From NCBI GenBank assembly GCA_910588865.1, contig CAJUSJ010000119.1, forward strand, positions 1 to 9,433: 9,433 nt of DNA, in the 5' to 3' direction. A program made the translations under genes and the position numbers. This document shows, one piece after another, positions 1-7,044 of this stretch; the stretch's first letter is position 1, and the number at the start of each line of letters is the position of its first letter. Source of the stretch: an uncultured Lachnospiraceae bacterium. Lineage in GTDB: Bacteria; Bacillota; Clostridia; Lachnospirales; Lachnospiraceae. A model generated the notes under the pieces. It was not told the DNA's origin, made no database searches, and saw only the letters and a program-made list of their open reading frames with translations.

Positions 1-1
1 A

Positions 2-106
2 AGGGCAGGAGACAGTTTGGCGGCAATCGGAAAATTAGAAAGCCACTTGCCGCTGGAAGTAGCAGCCGGAGCAGATGGGGAAGATGTCAGCGGAGTGTAT
101 GAATGA
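2..106 (+). CDS. C-terminal end of an unrecognised protein (partial, 5' end outside window)
   Basis: The frame beginning at base 2 is open for 34 codons and ends at a TGA at 104-106. The encoded tail contains AGDSLAAIGKLESHLPLEV and continues to a terminal GVYE. Its composition is balanced and protein-like, whereas the frame starting at base 1 gives a basic, serine- and arginine-rich peptide typical of a non-coding frame. I do not recognise the family from so short a tail. It could be the last part of a gene in the same operon or gene cluster as the downstream dehydrogenase. If the doubtful ORF that follows starts at the ATG at 99-101, the two would overlap by 8 bases, as is common in operons. 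Confidence 0.45.
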   Translation, partial: RAGDSLAAIGKLESHLPLEVAAGADGEDVSGVYE

Positions 107-395
107 GCTGCTGGCATATTCCTGTGAGCATATGGATGAATTTTATTTCAAAGAAAGCAACCCTCAAATAAAGGGTTATATGAGCCTGATCAGGAGGGCA
201 GATAAATATGGCGGAAATGATTTGCCTTATGGAATATTGACCTTATATGCCTTTTCTGGTACACTTGATCTTATCTTTATAGAAGAGTCAAGGAAGGCTG
301 CCCTTTTGGGGGCAGTGAAGATCAAAAAGGATAAAGGAGTGGAGAGCGATGAGGGGAAGTTTCTTTGTAGGTGCGGATCAGGAGGAAAAATTTGA
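75..395 (+). CDS. Doubtful small hypothetical protein overlapping the dehydrogenase start
   Basis: This frame is open from base 63, with possible starts at 75, 84 and 99, and would give about 98-106 residues. The peptide has a natural-looking composition, including a hydrophobic stretch around YGILTLYAFSGTLDLIFI, but no motif I recognise, no signal peptide and no convincing transmembrane helix. Arguments against it: it runs 47 bases into the well-supported dehydrogenase, its candidate starts have Shine-Dalgarno matches only about 3 bases from the ATG, its codon use is more AT-rich than the neighbours, and a good promoter lies inside it at 237-265. It may be a real overlapping small gene or a chance open frame over a leader region. 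Confidence 0.28.
   Translation: MGKMSAECMNELLAYSCEHMDEFYFKESNPQIKGYMSLIRRADKYGGNDLPYGILTLYAFSGTLDLIFIEESRKAALLGAVKIKKDKGVESDEGKFLCRCGSGGKI
159..177 (+). other. Small hairpin in the leader region before the dehydrogenase
   Basis: AACCCT at 159-164 and AGGGTT at 172-177 form a perfect 6-bp stem with a 7-base loop. No T-run follows, so it is not a convincing terminator. It lies between the end of the partial gene at 106 and the candidate promoter at 237-265. Confidence 0.3.
237..265 (+). promoter_or_regulatory. Candidate sigma-A promoter for the zinc dehydrogenase
   Basis: A -35 TTGACC at 237-242 is followed after 17 bases by TACACT at 260-265. TGG directly before the -10 fits an extended -10 element. 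Transcription would begin near 272, giving a leader of about 77 bases before the ATG at 349. The spacing and extended -10 are good, but the hexamers are not perfect and the site lies inside a doubtful ORF. Confidence 0.42.
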
Positions 396-1380
396 GGTGA
401 GGGACATGACCTTCGGACCTTTAGGTCCCCATGATGTGCTGGTGAACAACAAGTCCTGCGGAATCTGCGGCACGGATGTGCATATTTACCATGGTGAGAA
501 GGGGTCAGCCGATGTGACGCCTCCGGTGGTCCTTGGACATGAGTTTGCCGGTGTAGTGGCTCAGGTGGGGGCAGAGGTGACCAGTTTGAAGCCAGGTGAT
601 CATGTCGCCGTGGATCCAAACATGTACTGTAACCAGTGCATGCCTTGCCGCATGGGGAAAAAACAGGAGTGCGAACACCTTTTTGCCCTGGGTGTCAATG
701 TCAACGGAGGCTTCGCGGAGTATGCGGTCTGTCCGGAGACTCAGTGCTTTAAGGTGAGAGAAGACATCTCTTTTGACGAGGCGGCTATGGCGGAGCCTCT
801 GGCCTGCGTGGTCCACGGCATTGATCAGGCCCAGATCCAGCCAGGCCAGACCGTGCTGGTGATCGGAGGCGGTACCATCGGCCTGATGATGGTGCAGATG
901 GCAAGGCTCAGCGGCGCTTCCACCGTGATCTTAAGTGAACCGGTGGAGATGAGGCGAAAGATTGGCTTGGAAGTGGGGGCGGATGCCGCCATTGACCCTA
1001 TTCATGAGGATGTACCTGGCAGGATCCGGGAGATCTGCGGAAGGGACGGAGCTGACGTGGTCATTGAGTGTGTTGGGAAACCATTTGCCGTGGATCAGGC
1101 TTTTGGGGCGGCAGGCTTCGCGGCGACCATTCTGCTGTTCTCAGTACCTGGAGTAGATGCCACCGTGCCCCTTCCGTTGTTTGACGTGTATAAGAAGGAG
1201 CTGCGCATAGTCGGTTCCATGATCAACCCTGATACCCATCAGCGGGCCGTGAACCTGATCAACAGCGGCCGGCTGGAACTGAAGAAGCTGATCACCCATG
1301 TTTATGACTTGGAGCATATGGATGACGCGATTTATATGCAGATGAGCCCGGAGTCCATCAAGGTGGTGGTTCATCCGTAA
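349..1380 (+). CDS. Zinc-dependent medium-chain alcohol/polyol dehydrogenase
   Basis: This 343-residue protein belongs to the medium-chain dehydrogenase/reductase superfamily (sorbitol and threonine dehydrogenase-like), whose members oxidise secondary alcohols or polyols with NAD(P) in the cytoplasm. The N-terminal GroES-like domain carries CGICGTD with Cys40, a GHE motif with His64 and Glu65, and Glu149 in AEPLAC, which fit the catalytic zinc site. Cys94, Cys97, Cys100 and Cys108 match the structural zinc lobe. The Rossmann fold shows GGGTIG at 173-178. Glu197 at the end of the second strand suggests NAD rather than NADP, which is an inference. The ATG at 349 has AAGGAG at 334-339 with a 9-base spacer and keeps the expected first beta strand; a start at 406 would remove it. 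The substrate cannot be assigned. Sorbitol, L-threonine, butanediol and other polyol dehydrogenases are all possible. Confidence 0.92.
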   Translation: MRGSFFVGADQEEKFEVRDMTFGPLGPHDVLVNNKSCGICGTDVHIYHGEKGSADVTPPVVLGHEFAGVVAQVGAEVTSLKPGDHVAVDPNMYCNQCMPCRMGKKQECEHLFALGVNVNGGFAEYAVCPETQCFKVREDISFDEAAMAEPLACVVHGIDQAQIQPGQTVLVIGGGTIGLMMVQMARLSGASTVILSEPVEMRRKIGLEVGADAAIDPIHEDVPGRIREICGRDGADVVIECVGKPFAVDQAFGAAGFAATILLFSVPGVDATVPLPLFDVYKKELRIVGSMINPDTHQRAVNLINSGRLELKKLITHVYDLEHMDDAIYMQMSPESIKVVVHP

Positions 1381-1691
1381 TACGGCGCTTTTCCCAGGTT
1401 CATCGGAATCTCAGGTTAAATATCTTTAGAAAAAACGACTCCTTTTGGGTAAGAATTCGGGTATGGCGATTCTTGCCTGGAAGGGGTATTTTTAGGCCGT
1501 TTACCTGCCTTTGGCCTGGTATGGGGTGGTTTTCTATTAGGAAATCTCAAAAGTTCTAAACTGGTATATTTAAATCCAATTAGCGAAAATTACTGGAAAA
1601 TAGTCAGAAAAACGGATTTTCAAACGAACATACGTCAGATTGATTTTGGATGGACAACATCAAAAGTTCTATAAAATCAAGAAATTAAAAA
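1381..1691. other. Intergenic region between the dehydrogenase and tRNA-Gly
   Basis: This 311-base AT-rich gap holds a terminator-like hairpin at 1441-1493 and a 12-base direct repeat (TCAAAAGTTCTA at 1547-1558 and 1660-1671). I see no credible coding frame on either strand and no further clear promoter. Confidence 0.6.
1441..1493 (+). terminator. Possible Rho-independent terminator after the dehydrogenase
   Basis: Bases 1441-1456 pair with 1469-1486 to make a long imperfect stem. The upper stem (AAGAAT with ATTCTT, then GGG against CCT with wobble) is joined to a lower CCTTTT/AAGGGG stem across a 2-base bulge at 1479-1480, with a 12-base loop. TATTTTT follows at 1487-1493. On the minus strand the same stem is followed five bases later by a six-T run (As around 1430-1435), so it could also stop transcripts arriving from the tRNA. 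Several G-T pairs make the call moderate. Confidence 0.45.
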
Positions 1692-1762
1692 AGCGCGTGA
1701 CGGGAATCGAACCCGCCTCTCCAGCTTGGGAAGCTGGCGTTCTACCGATGAACTACACACGC
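1692..1762 (-). tRNA. tRNA-Gly with anticodon CCC
   Basis: The minus strand folds into a complete 71-base cloverleaf. The acceptor arms GCGTGTG and CACGCGC pair with one G-T wobble. The D stem is GTTC/GAAC. The anticodon stem CCAGC/GCTGG encloses the loop TTCCCAA, giving anticodon CCC, which reads the GGG glycine codon. The T arm has the loop TTCGATT with a GCGGG/CCCGT stem, and the discriminator base is T. The CCA end is not encoded; a T-run follows directly and may help termination. The gene is divergent from the parE operon. Confidence 0.95.
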
Positions 1763-1773
1763 CTATGTTCCTT

Positions 1774-1801
1774 ATTATACCACAAAATGAAAACTAATCA
1801 A
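1774..1801 (-). promoter_or_regulatory. Promoter of tRNA-Gly
   Basis: Read on the minus strand, TTGATT (plus-strand 1796-1801) and TATAAT (plus-strand 1774-1779) are 16 bases apart. The predicted start is about five bases before the tRNA 5' end, as expected for a stable RNA gene with a very short leader. AT-rich DNA lies upstream at 1802-1836 and could act as an UP element. Confidence 0.75.
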
Positions 1802-1811
1802 GAGGAAATTT

Positions 1812-1831
1812 CAAATTTTTTGAAAAATTTG
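1812..1831. repeat. AT-rich perfect inverted repeat between divergent promoters
   Basis: CAAATTTTT at 1812-1820 and AAAAATTTG at 1823-1831 form a perfect 9-bp inverted repeat around a 2-base centre. It is followed by T5 and a run of seven Gs at 1837-1843. It sits just upstream of the tRNA-Gly -35 box, so an UP-element role is plausible. As a terminator it would be very weak because the stem is nearly all A-T. Confidence 0.5.
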
Positions 1832-1884
1832 TTTTTGGGGGGGTGGTTCCTGCTCATTCCGTCATAAGGCGGCAGAGAATAACA

Positions 1885-1925
1885 ACTTGCCAATCAGGCG
1901 GATTTATGTGTATAATATGGCAAGT
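1885..1925 (+). promoter_or_regulatory. parE-parC promoter flanked by an 8-bp inverted repeat
   Basis: TTGCCA at 1887-1892 and a consensus TATAAT at 1911-1916, 18 bases apart, form a sigma-A promoter. Transcription would start near 1923, giving a leader of about 80 bases. A perfect inverted repeat, ACTTGCCA at 1885-1892 and TGGCAAGT at 1918-1925, brackets the promoter: the left arm overlaps the -35 box and the right arm spans the likely start site. Arm centres are 33 bases apart, about three helical turns. This arrangement would suit a repressor dimer or tetramer, but no regulator is known from the sequence. Confidence 0.7.
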
Positions 1926-2005
1926 GGCCGTTAACCGTCAGGTTTGGCGGCAAAACAGAAAGCAAGTCTAAAGTGTCGCGAAGTATGGATAGAATGGAGG
2001 AGAAC

Positions 2006-3925
2006 ATGGCAAAGGCGCAGTACAATGCGGACAGTATCACGGTCCTGGAAGGACTGGAGGCTGTCAGGAAAAGGCCGGGTATGTACATAGGAGGGGTTGG
2101 GATCAAGGGACTCAATCATCTGATCTACGAAGTCCTGGACAATTCTGTGGATGAACATCTGGCGGGATACTGTACCCAGATATGGGTGACCCTGGAGGCG
2201 GACGGCTCTTGTACGGTGAAGGATAATGGCCGGGGAATACCGGTGGAGATGCACAAAAAGGGAGTGTCCGCGGAGCGGGTGGTGCTTTCCACTCTCCATG
2301 CGGGAGGAAAGTTTGACAATCAGGCGTACAAGACCAGCGGAGGCCTTCACGGCGTCGGCTCCTCCGTGGTCAACGCTCTTTCGGAGCACATGGATATTAT
2401 GGTCTATAAAAACGGCTATATTCACCACGATGCCTACGAGAGGGGAATCCCGACAGTGGAGCTGGTGGAAGGGCTTCTTCCGGTTGTGGGAAAGACAAAG
2501 GAAACGGGAACAAAGATCAATTTCCTGCCGGATGGGGAGATTTTTGAGCGCACAAGATTCAAGGCTGACTGGCTTAAGAGCAGGATCCACGAGACAGCCT
2601 ATTTAAACCCGGAGCTTACCATCCATTACGCCAACCGGCGCAAGGGCGAGGAGGAGACGGTGGACTATCACGAGCCTGACGGAATCGTGGCTTATGTCAG
2701 GGAGGTGAACACAGGCAAGACCCCTGTCCATGACCCCATCTATTTTAAAGGGACCATGGACAATATCCAGGTGGAGGCGGCATTTCAGTTTGTAGATGCC
2801 TTTGAGGAGAATATATCCGGTTTCTGCAACAACATCTTTACCCAGGAGGGAGGCACTCATCTGGTTGGGTTTAAGACCAGGTTCACTATGCTGATCAACA
2901 GCTATGCCAAGGAACTGGGGATCCTCAAGGAAAAGGACTCCAACTTTACAGGCGCGGACACCAGAAACGGTATGACAGCCATTGTGGCGATCAAGCACCC
3001 GGATCCTATTTTCGAGGGGCAGACCAAGACAAAGATGGCCAGCGCCGACGCTACCAAGGCGGTGTTTACCATTACCGGGGATGAGCTTCAGCTGTATTTT
3101 GACAGGAACGTGGAAGTGTTAAAGGGAATCATCGGCTGCGCGGAGAAGTCTGCCCGGATCCGGAAGGCGGAGGAGAAGGCCAAGACCAACATGCTGACCA
3201 AATCCAGGTTCTCCTTTGACAGCAACGGAAAGCTTGCCAACTGCGAGAGCCGGGAGCCGGAGAAGTGCGAGATCTTTATTGTGGAGGGAGACTCCGCAGG
3301 GGGATCGGCCAAGACCGCCAGAAACCGGATGTATCAGGCCATTCTTCCCATCCGGGGCAAGATCCTCAATGTTGAGAAGGCTTCCATGGACAAGGTGCTG
3401 GCCAACGCGGAGATCAAGACCATGATCAATGCCTTTGGATGCGGATTCTCCGAGGGCTATGGCAATGATTTTGACATCAGCAAGCTGCGGTACCACAAGA
3501 TCATCCTTATGACCGACGCGGATGTGGACGGAAGCCATATTGACACTCTGCTTTTGACCTTCCTCTACCGGTTCATGCCGGAGCTGATCTACAATGGCCA
3601 TGTGTACATCGCCATGCCGCCTCTTTTTAAGGTGATCCCCAAGAAGGGTGAGGAGCAGTACCTGTACGATGAGAAAGAGCTGGAGAGATACCGGAAAAGC
3701 CACACAGGAGAATTTACCCTGCAGAGGTACAAAGGCCTGGGCGAGATGGATGCCAGCCAGCTGTGGGAGACCACCCTGGACCCGGAGAACCGGGTGTTAA
3801 AGCGGGTGGAGATTGAGGATGCCCGTCTGGCGTCCGAGATCACGGAGATGCTCATGGGAAGCGACGTGCCTCCCAGAAGACAGTTTATCTATGAACACGC
3901 GGACGAGGCGGATATTGACGCGTAA
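2006..3925 (+). CDS. parE: DNA topoisomerase IV subunit B (type IIA topoisomerase ATPase subunit)
   Basis: This 639-residue protein powers strand passage by ATP-driven dimerisation; with the A subunit it forms an A2B2 enzyme that decatenates or relaxes DNA. The N-terminal GHKL ATPase has Glu42 and Asn46 in YEVLDNSVDE, Asp73 in KDNGRGIP, and the glycine loop GGLHGVG at 112-118. The transducer carries QTK at 339-341. The Toprim domain has EGDSAGG from Glu427 and Asp504, Asp506 and Asp508 in TDADVDG, followed by QRYKGLGEM from 573. The insertion found in enterobacterial GyrB is absent, and the length fits ParE and Gram-positive GyrB. The ATG at 2006 is chosen because GGAGG at 1996-2000 precedes it and family homology begins here; upstream in-frame ATGs at 1973 and 1994 are less likely. 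B subunits of gyrase and topoisomerase IV are hard to separate by eye, so the ParE call rests mainly on the partner gene. GyrB remains possible. Confidence 0.88.
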   Translation: MAKAQYNADSITVLEGLEAVRKRPGMYIGGVGIKGLNHLIYEVLDNSVDEHLAGYCTQIWVTLEADGSCTVKDNGRGIPVEMHKKGVSAERVVLSTLHAGGKFDNQAYKTSGGLHGVGSSVVNALSEHMDIMVYKNGYIHHDAYERGIPTVELVEGLLPVVGKTKETGTKINFLPDGEIFERTRFKADWLKSRIHETAYLNPELTIHYANRRKGEEETVDYHEPDGIVAYVREVNTGKTPVHDPIYFKGTMDNIQVEAAFQFVDAFEENISGFCNNIFTQEGGTHLVGFKTRFTMLINSYAKELGILKEKDSNFTGADTRNGMTAIVAIKHPDPIFEGQTKTKMASADATKAVFTITGDELQLYFDRNVEVLKGIIGCAEKSARIRKAEEKAKTNMLTKSRFSFDSNGKLANCESREPEKCEIFIVEGDSAGGSAKTARNRMYQAILPIRGKILNVEKASMDKVLANAEIKTMINAFGCGFSEGYGNDFDISKLRYHKIILMTDADVDGSHIDTLLLTFLYRFMPELIYNGHVYIAMPPLFKVIPKKGEEQYLYDEKELERYRKSHTGEFTLQRYKGLGEMDASQLWETTLDPENRVLKRVEIEDARLASEITEMLMGSDVPPRRQFIYEHADEADIDA

Positions 3926-3952
3926 AATAGGAATGGTGAACCGCGGCACGGC

Positions 3953-3979
3953 GAGTAGGGGGAAGAGCCTCCCCCGCTC
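3953..3979 (+). other. GC-rich hairpin between parE and parC
   Basis: GGGGGA at 3958-3963 pairs with TCCCCC at 3970-3975 around a 6-base loop. GAG at 3953-3955 pairs with CTC at 3977-3979 across a small internal loop. It lies in the 84-base gap between the two subunit genes. No T-run follows, so it is not an intrinsic terminator; mRNA stability or processing is an inference. Confidence 0.5.
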
Positions 3980-4009
3980 CATTAAGCAGCTGGAATATGG
4001 GAGGAATAC

Positions 4010-6244
4010 ATGGCAGAAAAGATCATTACCACAGAATATTCGGAGGAGATGCAGAGGAGTTACGTGAACTACTCCATGAGCGTTATCACGGCCAGGGCTA
4101 TCCCCGACGCCAGGGACGGATTAAAACCAGTGCAGAGGCGGGTCCTCTACGATATGAGCGAGCTGAAGCTGGGTCATGACAAGCCTCACAGGAAGTCGGC
4201 CCGTATTGTAGGCGATACCATGGGTAAATATCACCCTCACGGGGATTCTTCGATCTATGACACCCTGGTTGTATTGAGTCAGGATTTTAAAAAGGGCATG
4301 GCCCTGGTGGACGGGCACGGCAATTTTGGCTCCATAGAGGGAGACGGAGCGGCCGCCATGCGTTACACGGAGGCAAGGCTTCACAAATTTGCGGAAGAGG
4401 TGTATCTTAAGGACCTGGATAAGACCGTGGAGTTTGTGCCAAACTATGACGAGACGGAGAAGGAGCCGGCGGTGCTGCCTGTAAGGGTTCCCAATCTGCT
4501 GATCAACGGCGCGGAGGGAATCGCTGTGGGCATGAGCACCAGCATTCCGCCTCATAACTTAGCGGAGGTGGTGGATGCGGTGAAGGCTTACATCCAGAAC
4601 CCGGACATCACCACAGGCCAACTGATGGAGCTGATGCCGGGGCCGGATTTCCCCACAGGAGGCATCATAGCCAACAAAAAAGACCTGCCGGCCATCTACG
4701 AGACCGGAGCCGGAAAGATCAGGCTTCGGGGCAGGCTGGAGATGGAGCTTGGCAAACGCAAGAGCGACAAAGACAAGCTGGTGATCACGGAGATCCCCTA
4801 CACCATGGTGGGGGCGGGCATCAACAAGTTCCTGATGGATGTGGCGGACTTGGTGGAGTCCAAAAAGCTTACGGATGTGACAGACATCTCCAACCAGTCC
4901 AACAAAGAGGGGATCCGCATTGTCCTGGAACTGAAAAAGGACGCGGATGTGGAGAGAATCAAAAATATCCTCTATAAGAAGACAAAACTGGAGGACACCT
5001 ACGGAGTCAACATGCTGGCCATTGTAAAGGGCCGCCCGGAGACCTTGAACCTGCGGGGGATCTTAAAAAATTATCTGGATTTCCAGTATGAGAACAACCG
5101 CAAAAAGTATCAGATCCTTCTGGACAAGGAGCTGGAAAAAAAGGAGATCAGGGAGGGCCTGATCAAAGCCTGTGATGTCATTGATCTGATCATCGCCATT
5201 CTCAGGGGATCAAAGAACTTAAAGGACGCGAAAGCCTGCCTGATTAACGGGGACACCTCAAAGATCAGGTTTCGGGATCCCCGGTTTGAGGAGGATGCCA
5301 GAAAGCTGTGTTTTACAGAAAAGCAGGCCGCGGCCATTCTGGAAATGCGGCTGTACAAGCTTATTGGCCTTGAGATCCTGGCTTTGGAGAAAGAGTACAA
5401 AGAGACCTTGAAGAAGATCAAAGAGTACACCAGGATCCTGAAAGACAAGGAAACCATGGATCAGGTTATCGTGAAGGACTTGGACAGCATCAAAGAGGAG
5501 TTCGCCTTGGCGCGGCGCACGGACATTGAGGATGGAAAAGAGGCGGTGTTCGCGGAGATCCCGGTGGAAGTCCAGGAGGTAGCCTTTGTCATGGACCGTT
5601 TCGGGTACTGCAAGGTTCTGGACCGAACGGTCTATGAGAGGAATCAGGAGACCGTCAACGGGGAATACTCCTATGTTGTCCGGTGCATGAACACGGATAA
5701 GATCTGTGTGTTCACCCACAAGGGAAATATGCACCAGATCAAAGTGAAAGATATCCCCTCAGGGAAGCTGCGGGAAAAGGGAGTGCCTCTTGACAACATC
5801 AGCAAATATGACGGCACAAAGGAACAGATCCTCTGTCTGACCAACTTAGAGCAGATCACAGGCAAAAGGCTTCTGTTTGCCACGAAGATGGCCTTGGTGA
5901 AGCTGGTGCCAGGCTCTGAGTTTGTCACCAACAACCGCACAGTGGCCGCTACCAAGCTGCAGGAAGACGACGGCCTGATCAATGTTATCCCGGTTGAGGA
6001 TGAGGCGGAGGCGGTGCTCCAGACGAAAAATGGGTTCTTCCTCCGGTTTGCCCTGGAGGAAATATCAGAGATGAAGAAAAATTCAAGAGGCGTCCGGGGA
6101 ATTAAGCTGGAAAAAGATGATGAGCTGGAGGCTGTGTATCTCATCGGCCATGAGCCGGTTATCCAGTATAAGAAGAAAGAAGTCCACTTAAACCGGCTGA
6201 AGATCGGGAAAAGGGACACAAAAGGAAACAAGGTCCGGTTATAG
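4010..6244 (+). CDS. parC: DNA topoisomerase IV subunit A (type IIA topoisomerase breakage-reunion subunit)
   Basis: This 744-residue protein cuts and rejoins DNA through a tyrosine linkage. The winged-helix region contains the GKYHPHGDSSIYD segment and the catalytic pair Arg118-Tyr119 in AAMRYTE. Ser80 and Asp84 occupy the two main quinolone-determining positions in an unmutated-looking form. A helical tower and coiled-coil region follows (charged helices around 360-395 and 450-500). The C-terminal part, from about 515, shows about five beta-pinwheel blades. At the position of the gyrase-specific QRRGGKG box there is instead YERNQETVNG (542-551), so the DNA-wrapping signature is absent and a ParC assignment is favoured. 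The ATG has GGGAGG at 3999-4004 with a 5-base spacer. It is 84 bases downstream of parE and almost certainly co-transcribed. A divergent GyrA paralogue is the main alternative. Confidence 0.88.
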   Translation: MAEKIITTEYSEEMQRSYVNYSMSVITARAIPDARDGLKPVQRRVLYDMSELKLGHDKPHRKSARIVGDTMGKYHPHGDSSIYDTLVVLSQDFKKGMALVDGHGNFGSIEGDGAAAMRYTEARLHKFAEEVYLKDLDKTVEFVPNYDETEKEPAVLPVRVPNLLINGAEGIAVGMSTSIPPHNLAEVVDAVKAYIQNPDITTGQLMELMPGPDFPTGGIIANKKDLPAIYETGAGKIRLRGRLEMELGKRKSDKDKLVITEIPYTMVGAGINKFLMDVADLVESKKLTDVTDISNQSNKEGIRIVLELKKDADVERIKNILYKKTKLEDTYGVNMLAIVKGRPETLNLRGILKNYLDFQYENNRKKYQILLDKELEKKEIREGLIKACDVIDLIIAILRGSKNLKDAKACLINGDTSKIRFRDPRFEEDARKLCFTEKQAAAILEMRLYKLIGLEILALEKEYKETLKKIKEYTRILKDKETMDQVIVKDLDSIKEEFALARRTDIEDGKEAVFAEIPVEVQEVAFVMDRFGYCKVLDRTVYERNQETVNGEYSYVVRCMNTDKICVFTHKGNMHQIKVKDIPSGKLREKGVPLDNISKYDGTKEQILCLTNLEQITGKRLLFATKMALVKLVPGSEFVTNNRTVAATKLQEDDGLINVIPVEDEAEAVLQTKNGFFLRFALEEISEMKKNSRGVRGIKLEKDDELEAVYLIGHEPVIQYKKKEVHLNRLKIGKRDTKGNKVRL

Positions 6245-6247
6245 TGT

Positions 6248-6276
6248 TTGACATTTGCGGGTATCCATGCTAGATT
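6248..6276 (+). promoter_or_regulatory. Promoter of deoD (extended -10)
   Basis: A perfect TTGACA at 6248-6253 is followed after exactly 17 bases by TAGATT at 6271-6276, with TGC directly before it as an extended -10. The -35 begins three bases after the parC stop codon. No terminator separates parC from it, so read-through may add to its output. The start would be near 6283, about 42 bases before the deoD ATG. Confidence 0.72.
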
Positions 6277-6324
6277 AAAAATAAGAGGATATAGACCCGG
6301 AACATACATGAAGGAGGAAGAGAG

Positions 6325-7044
6325 ATGTCAGAGAGCAAGATACCTACCCCCCATATCGGAGCGGGCAAGGGGGAGATCGCCCAGACCATACTGCTGCCAG
6401 GAGACCCTCTCAGGGCAAAGTATATCGCGGACAATTTCCTGACGGATGTGACTCAATTTAACGCTACCAGAAATATGCTTGGTTTCACGGGCCAGTACAA
6501 GGGGAGACCAGTTTCCGTTATGGGCACAGGCATGGGCTGCCCATCCATGGGGATTTATTCCTACGAGCTCATCCATTTTTACGGATGTAAGAACCTGATC
6601 CGTATAGGAACAGCGGGGGCCATGAGGCCGGAGGTGAAGGTGAGGGATATTGTGTTTGGCATGGGGGCCTGCACGACCTCCAACTACGTGAAGCAGTTCA
6701 GGCTTCCAGGTGATTATTCCTGCGTGTGCAGCTATGAGCTTTTGTCAAGGGCAGTGAAGGCGGCTGAGGACAGAGGACTTTCCTATCATGTGGGAAATAT
6801 TCTGAGTTCTGACATGTTCTATGATCCGGACATTCCGGCAGTGGGGACGTCCTGGGACCGCATGGGGGTTCTGGCGGTGGAGATGGAGTCCGCGGCTCTT
6901 TACAGCAACGCGGCTTATGGGGGAGCCAACGCGCTGTGCATCCTGACCATTTCCGACTCCCTGATCACAGGAGAAGCGACTACGGCACAAGAACGGCAGA
7001 CTTCCTTTACCAGCATGATGGAAGTAGCGCTGGAGCTGGCTTAA
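6325..7044 (+). CDS. deoD: Purine nucleoside phosphorylase, DeoD type
   Basis: This 239-residue cytoplasmic enzyme cleaves purine (deoxy)ribonucleosides with phosphate to free base and (deoxy)ribose 1-phosphate in purine salvage. The length equals that of the hexameric E. coli enzyme. Visible family signatures are the early PHIGA (His10), the phosphate loop LPGDPLRAK (Arg30), Arg49, RIGTAGAM (Arg93), the ribose-binding VEMES (185-189), and the base-site SDSLITGEATTAQER with Asp211 and Arg224, matching the Asp204/Arg217 pair of E. coli DeoD. A textbook AAGGAGG at 6311-6317 with a 7-base spacer fixes the start. No other deo-pathway gene is adjacent. High confidence in family; substrate range is not readable. 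Confidence 0.95.
   Translation: MSESKIPTPHIGAGKGEIAQTILLPGDPLRAKYIADNFLTDVTQFNATRNMLGFTGQYKGRPVSVMGTGMGCPSMGIYSYELIHFYGCKNLIRIGTAGAMRPEVKVRDIVFGMGACTTSNYVKQFRLPGDYSCVCSYELLSRAVKAAEDRGLSYHVGNILSSDMFYDPDIPAVGTSWDRMGVLAVEMESAALYSNAAYGGANALCILTISDSLITGEATTAQERQTSFTSMMEVALELA

Noticed and set aside
1547..1671. 12-base direct repeat TCAAAAGTTCTA at 1547 and 1660
   Set aside because: A repeat of this length is expected about once or more by chance in 9.4 kb, and nothing else ties the two sites together.
1640..1867. 75-codon plus-strand ORF across the tRNA-Gly locus
   Set aside because: Its core peptide (RVTGIEPASPAWEAG) is simply the antisense translation of tRNA-Gly; it is an artefact of the tRNA sequence, with no ribosome binding site.
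1973..2005. N-terminal extension of ParE from an upstream in-frame ATG
   Set aside because: The extension has no family homology by eye, and the GGAGG ribosome binding site sits just before the ATG at 2006, where conserved sequence begins.
1931..2590. 219-residue minus-strand ORF opposite the parE start
   Set aside because: It is antisense to the conserved ATPase domain and promoter of parE, and its histidine- and leucine-rich composition is typical of a shadow frame.
5671..6309. 212-residue minus-strand ORF opposite the end of parC
   Set aside because: Serine-, phenylalanine- and arginine-rich shadow of the parC pinwheel region; it also covers the deoD promoter.
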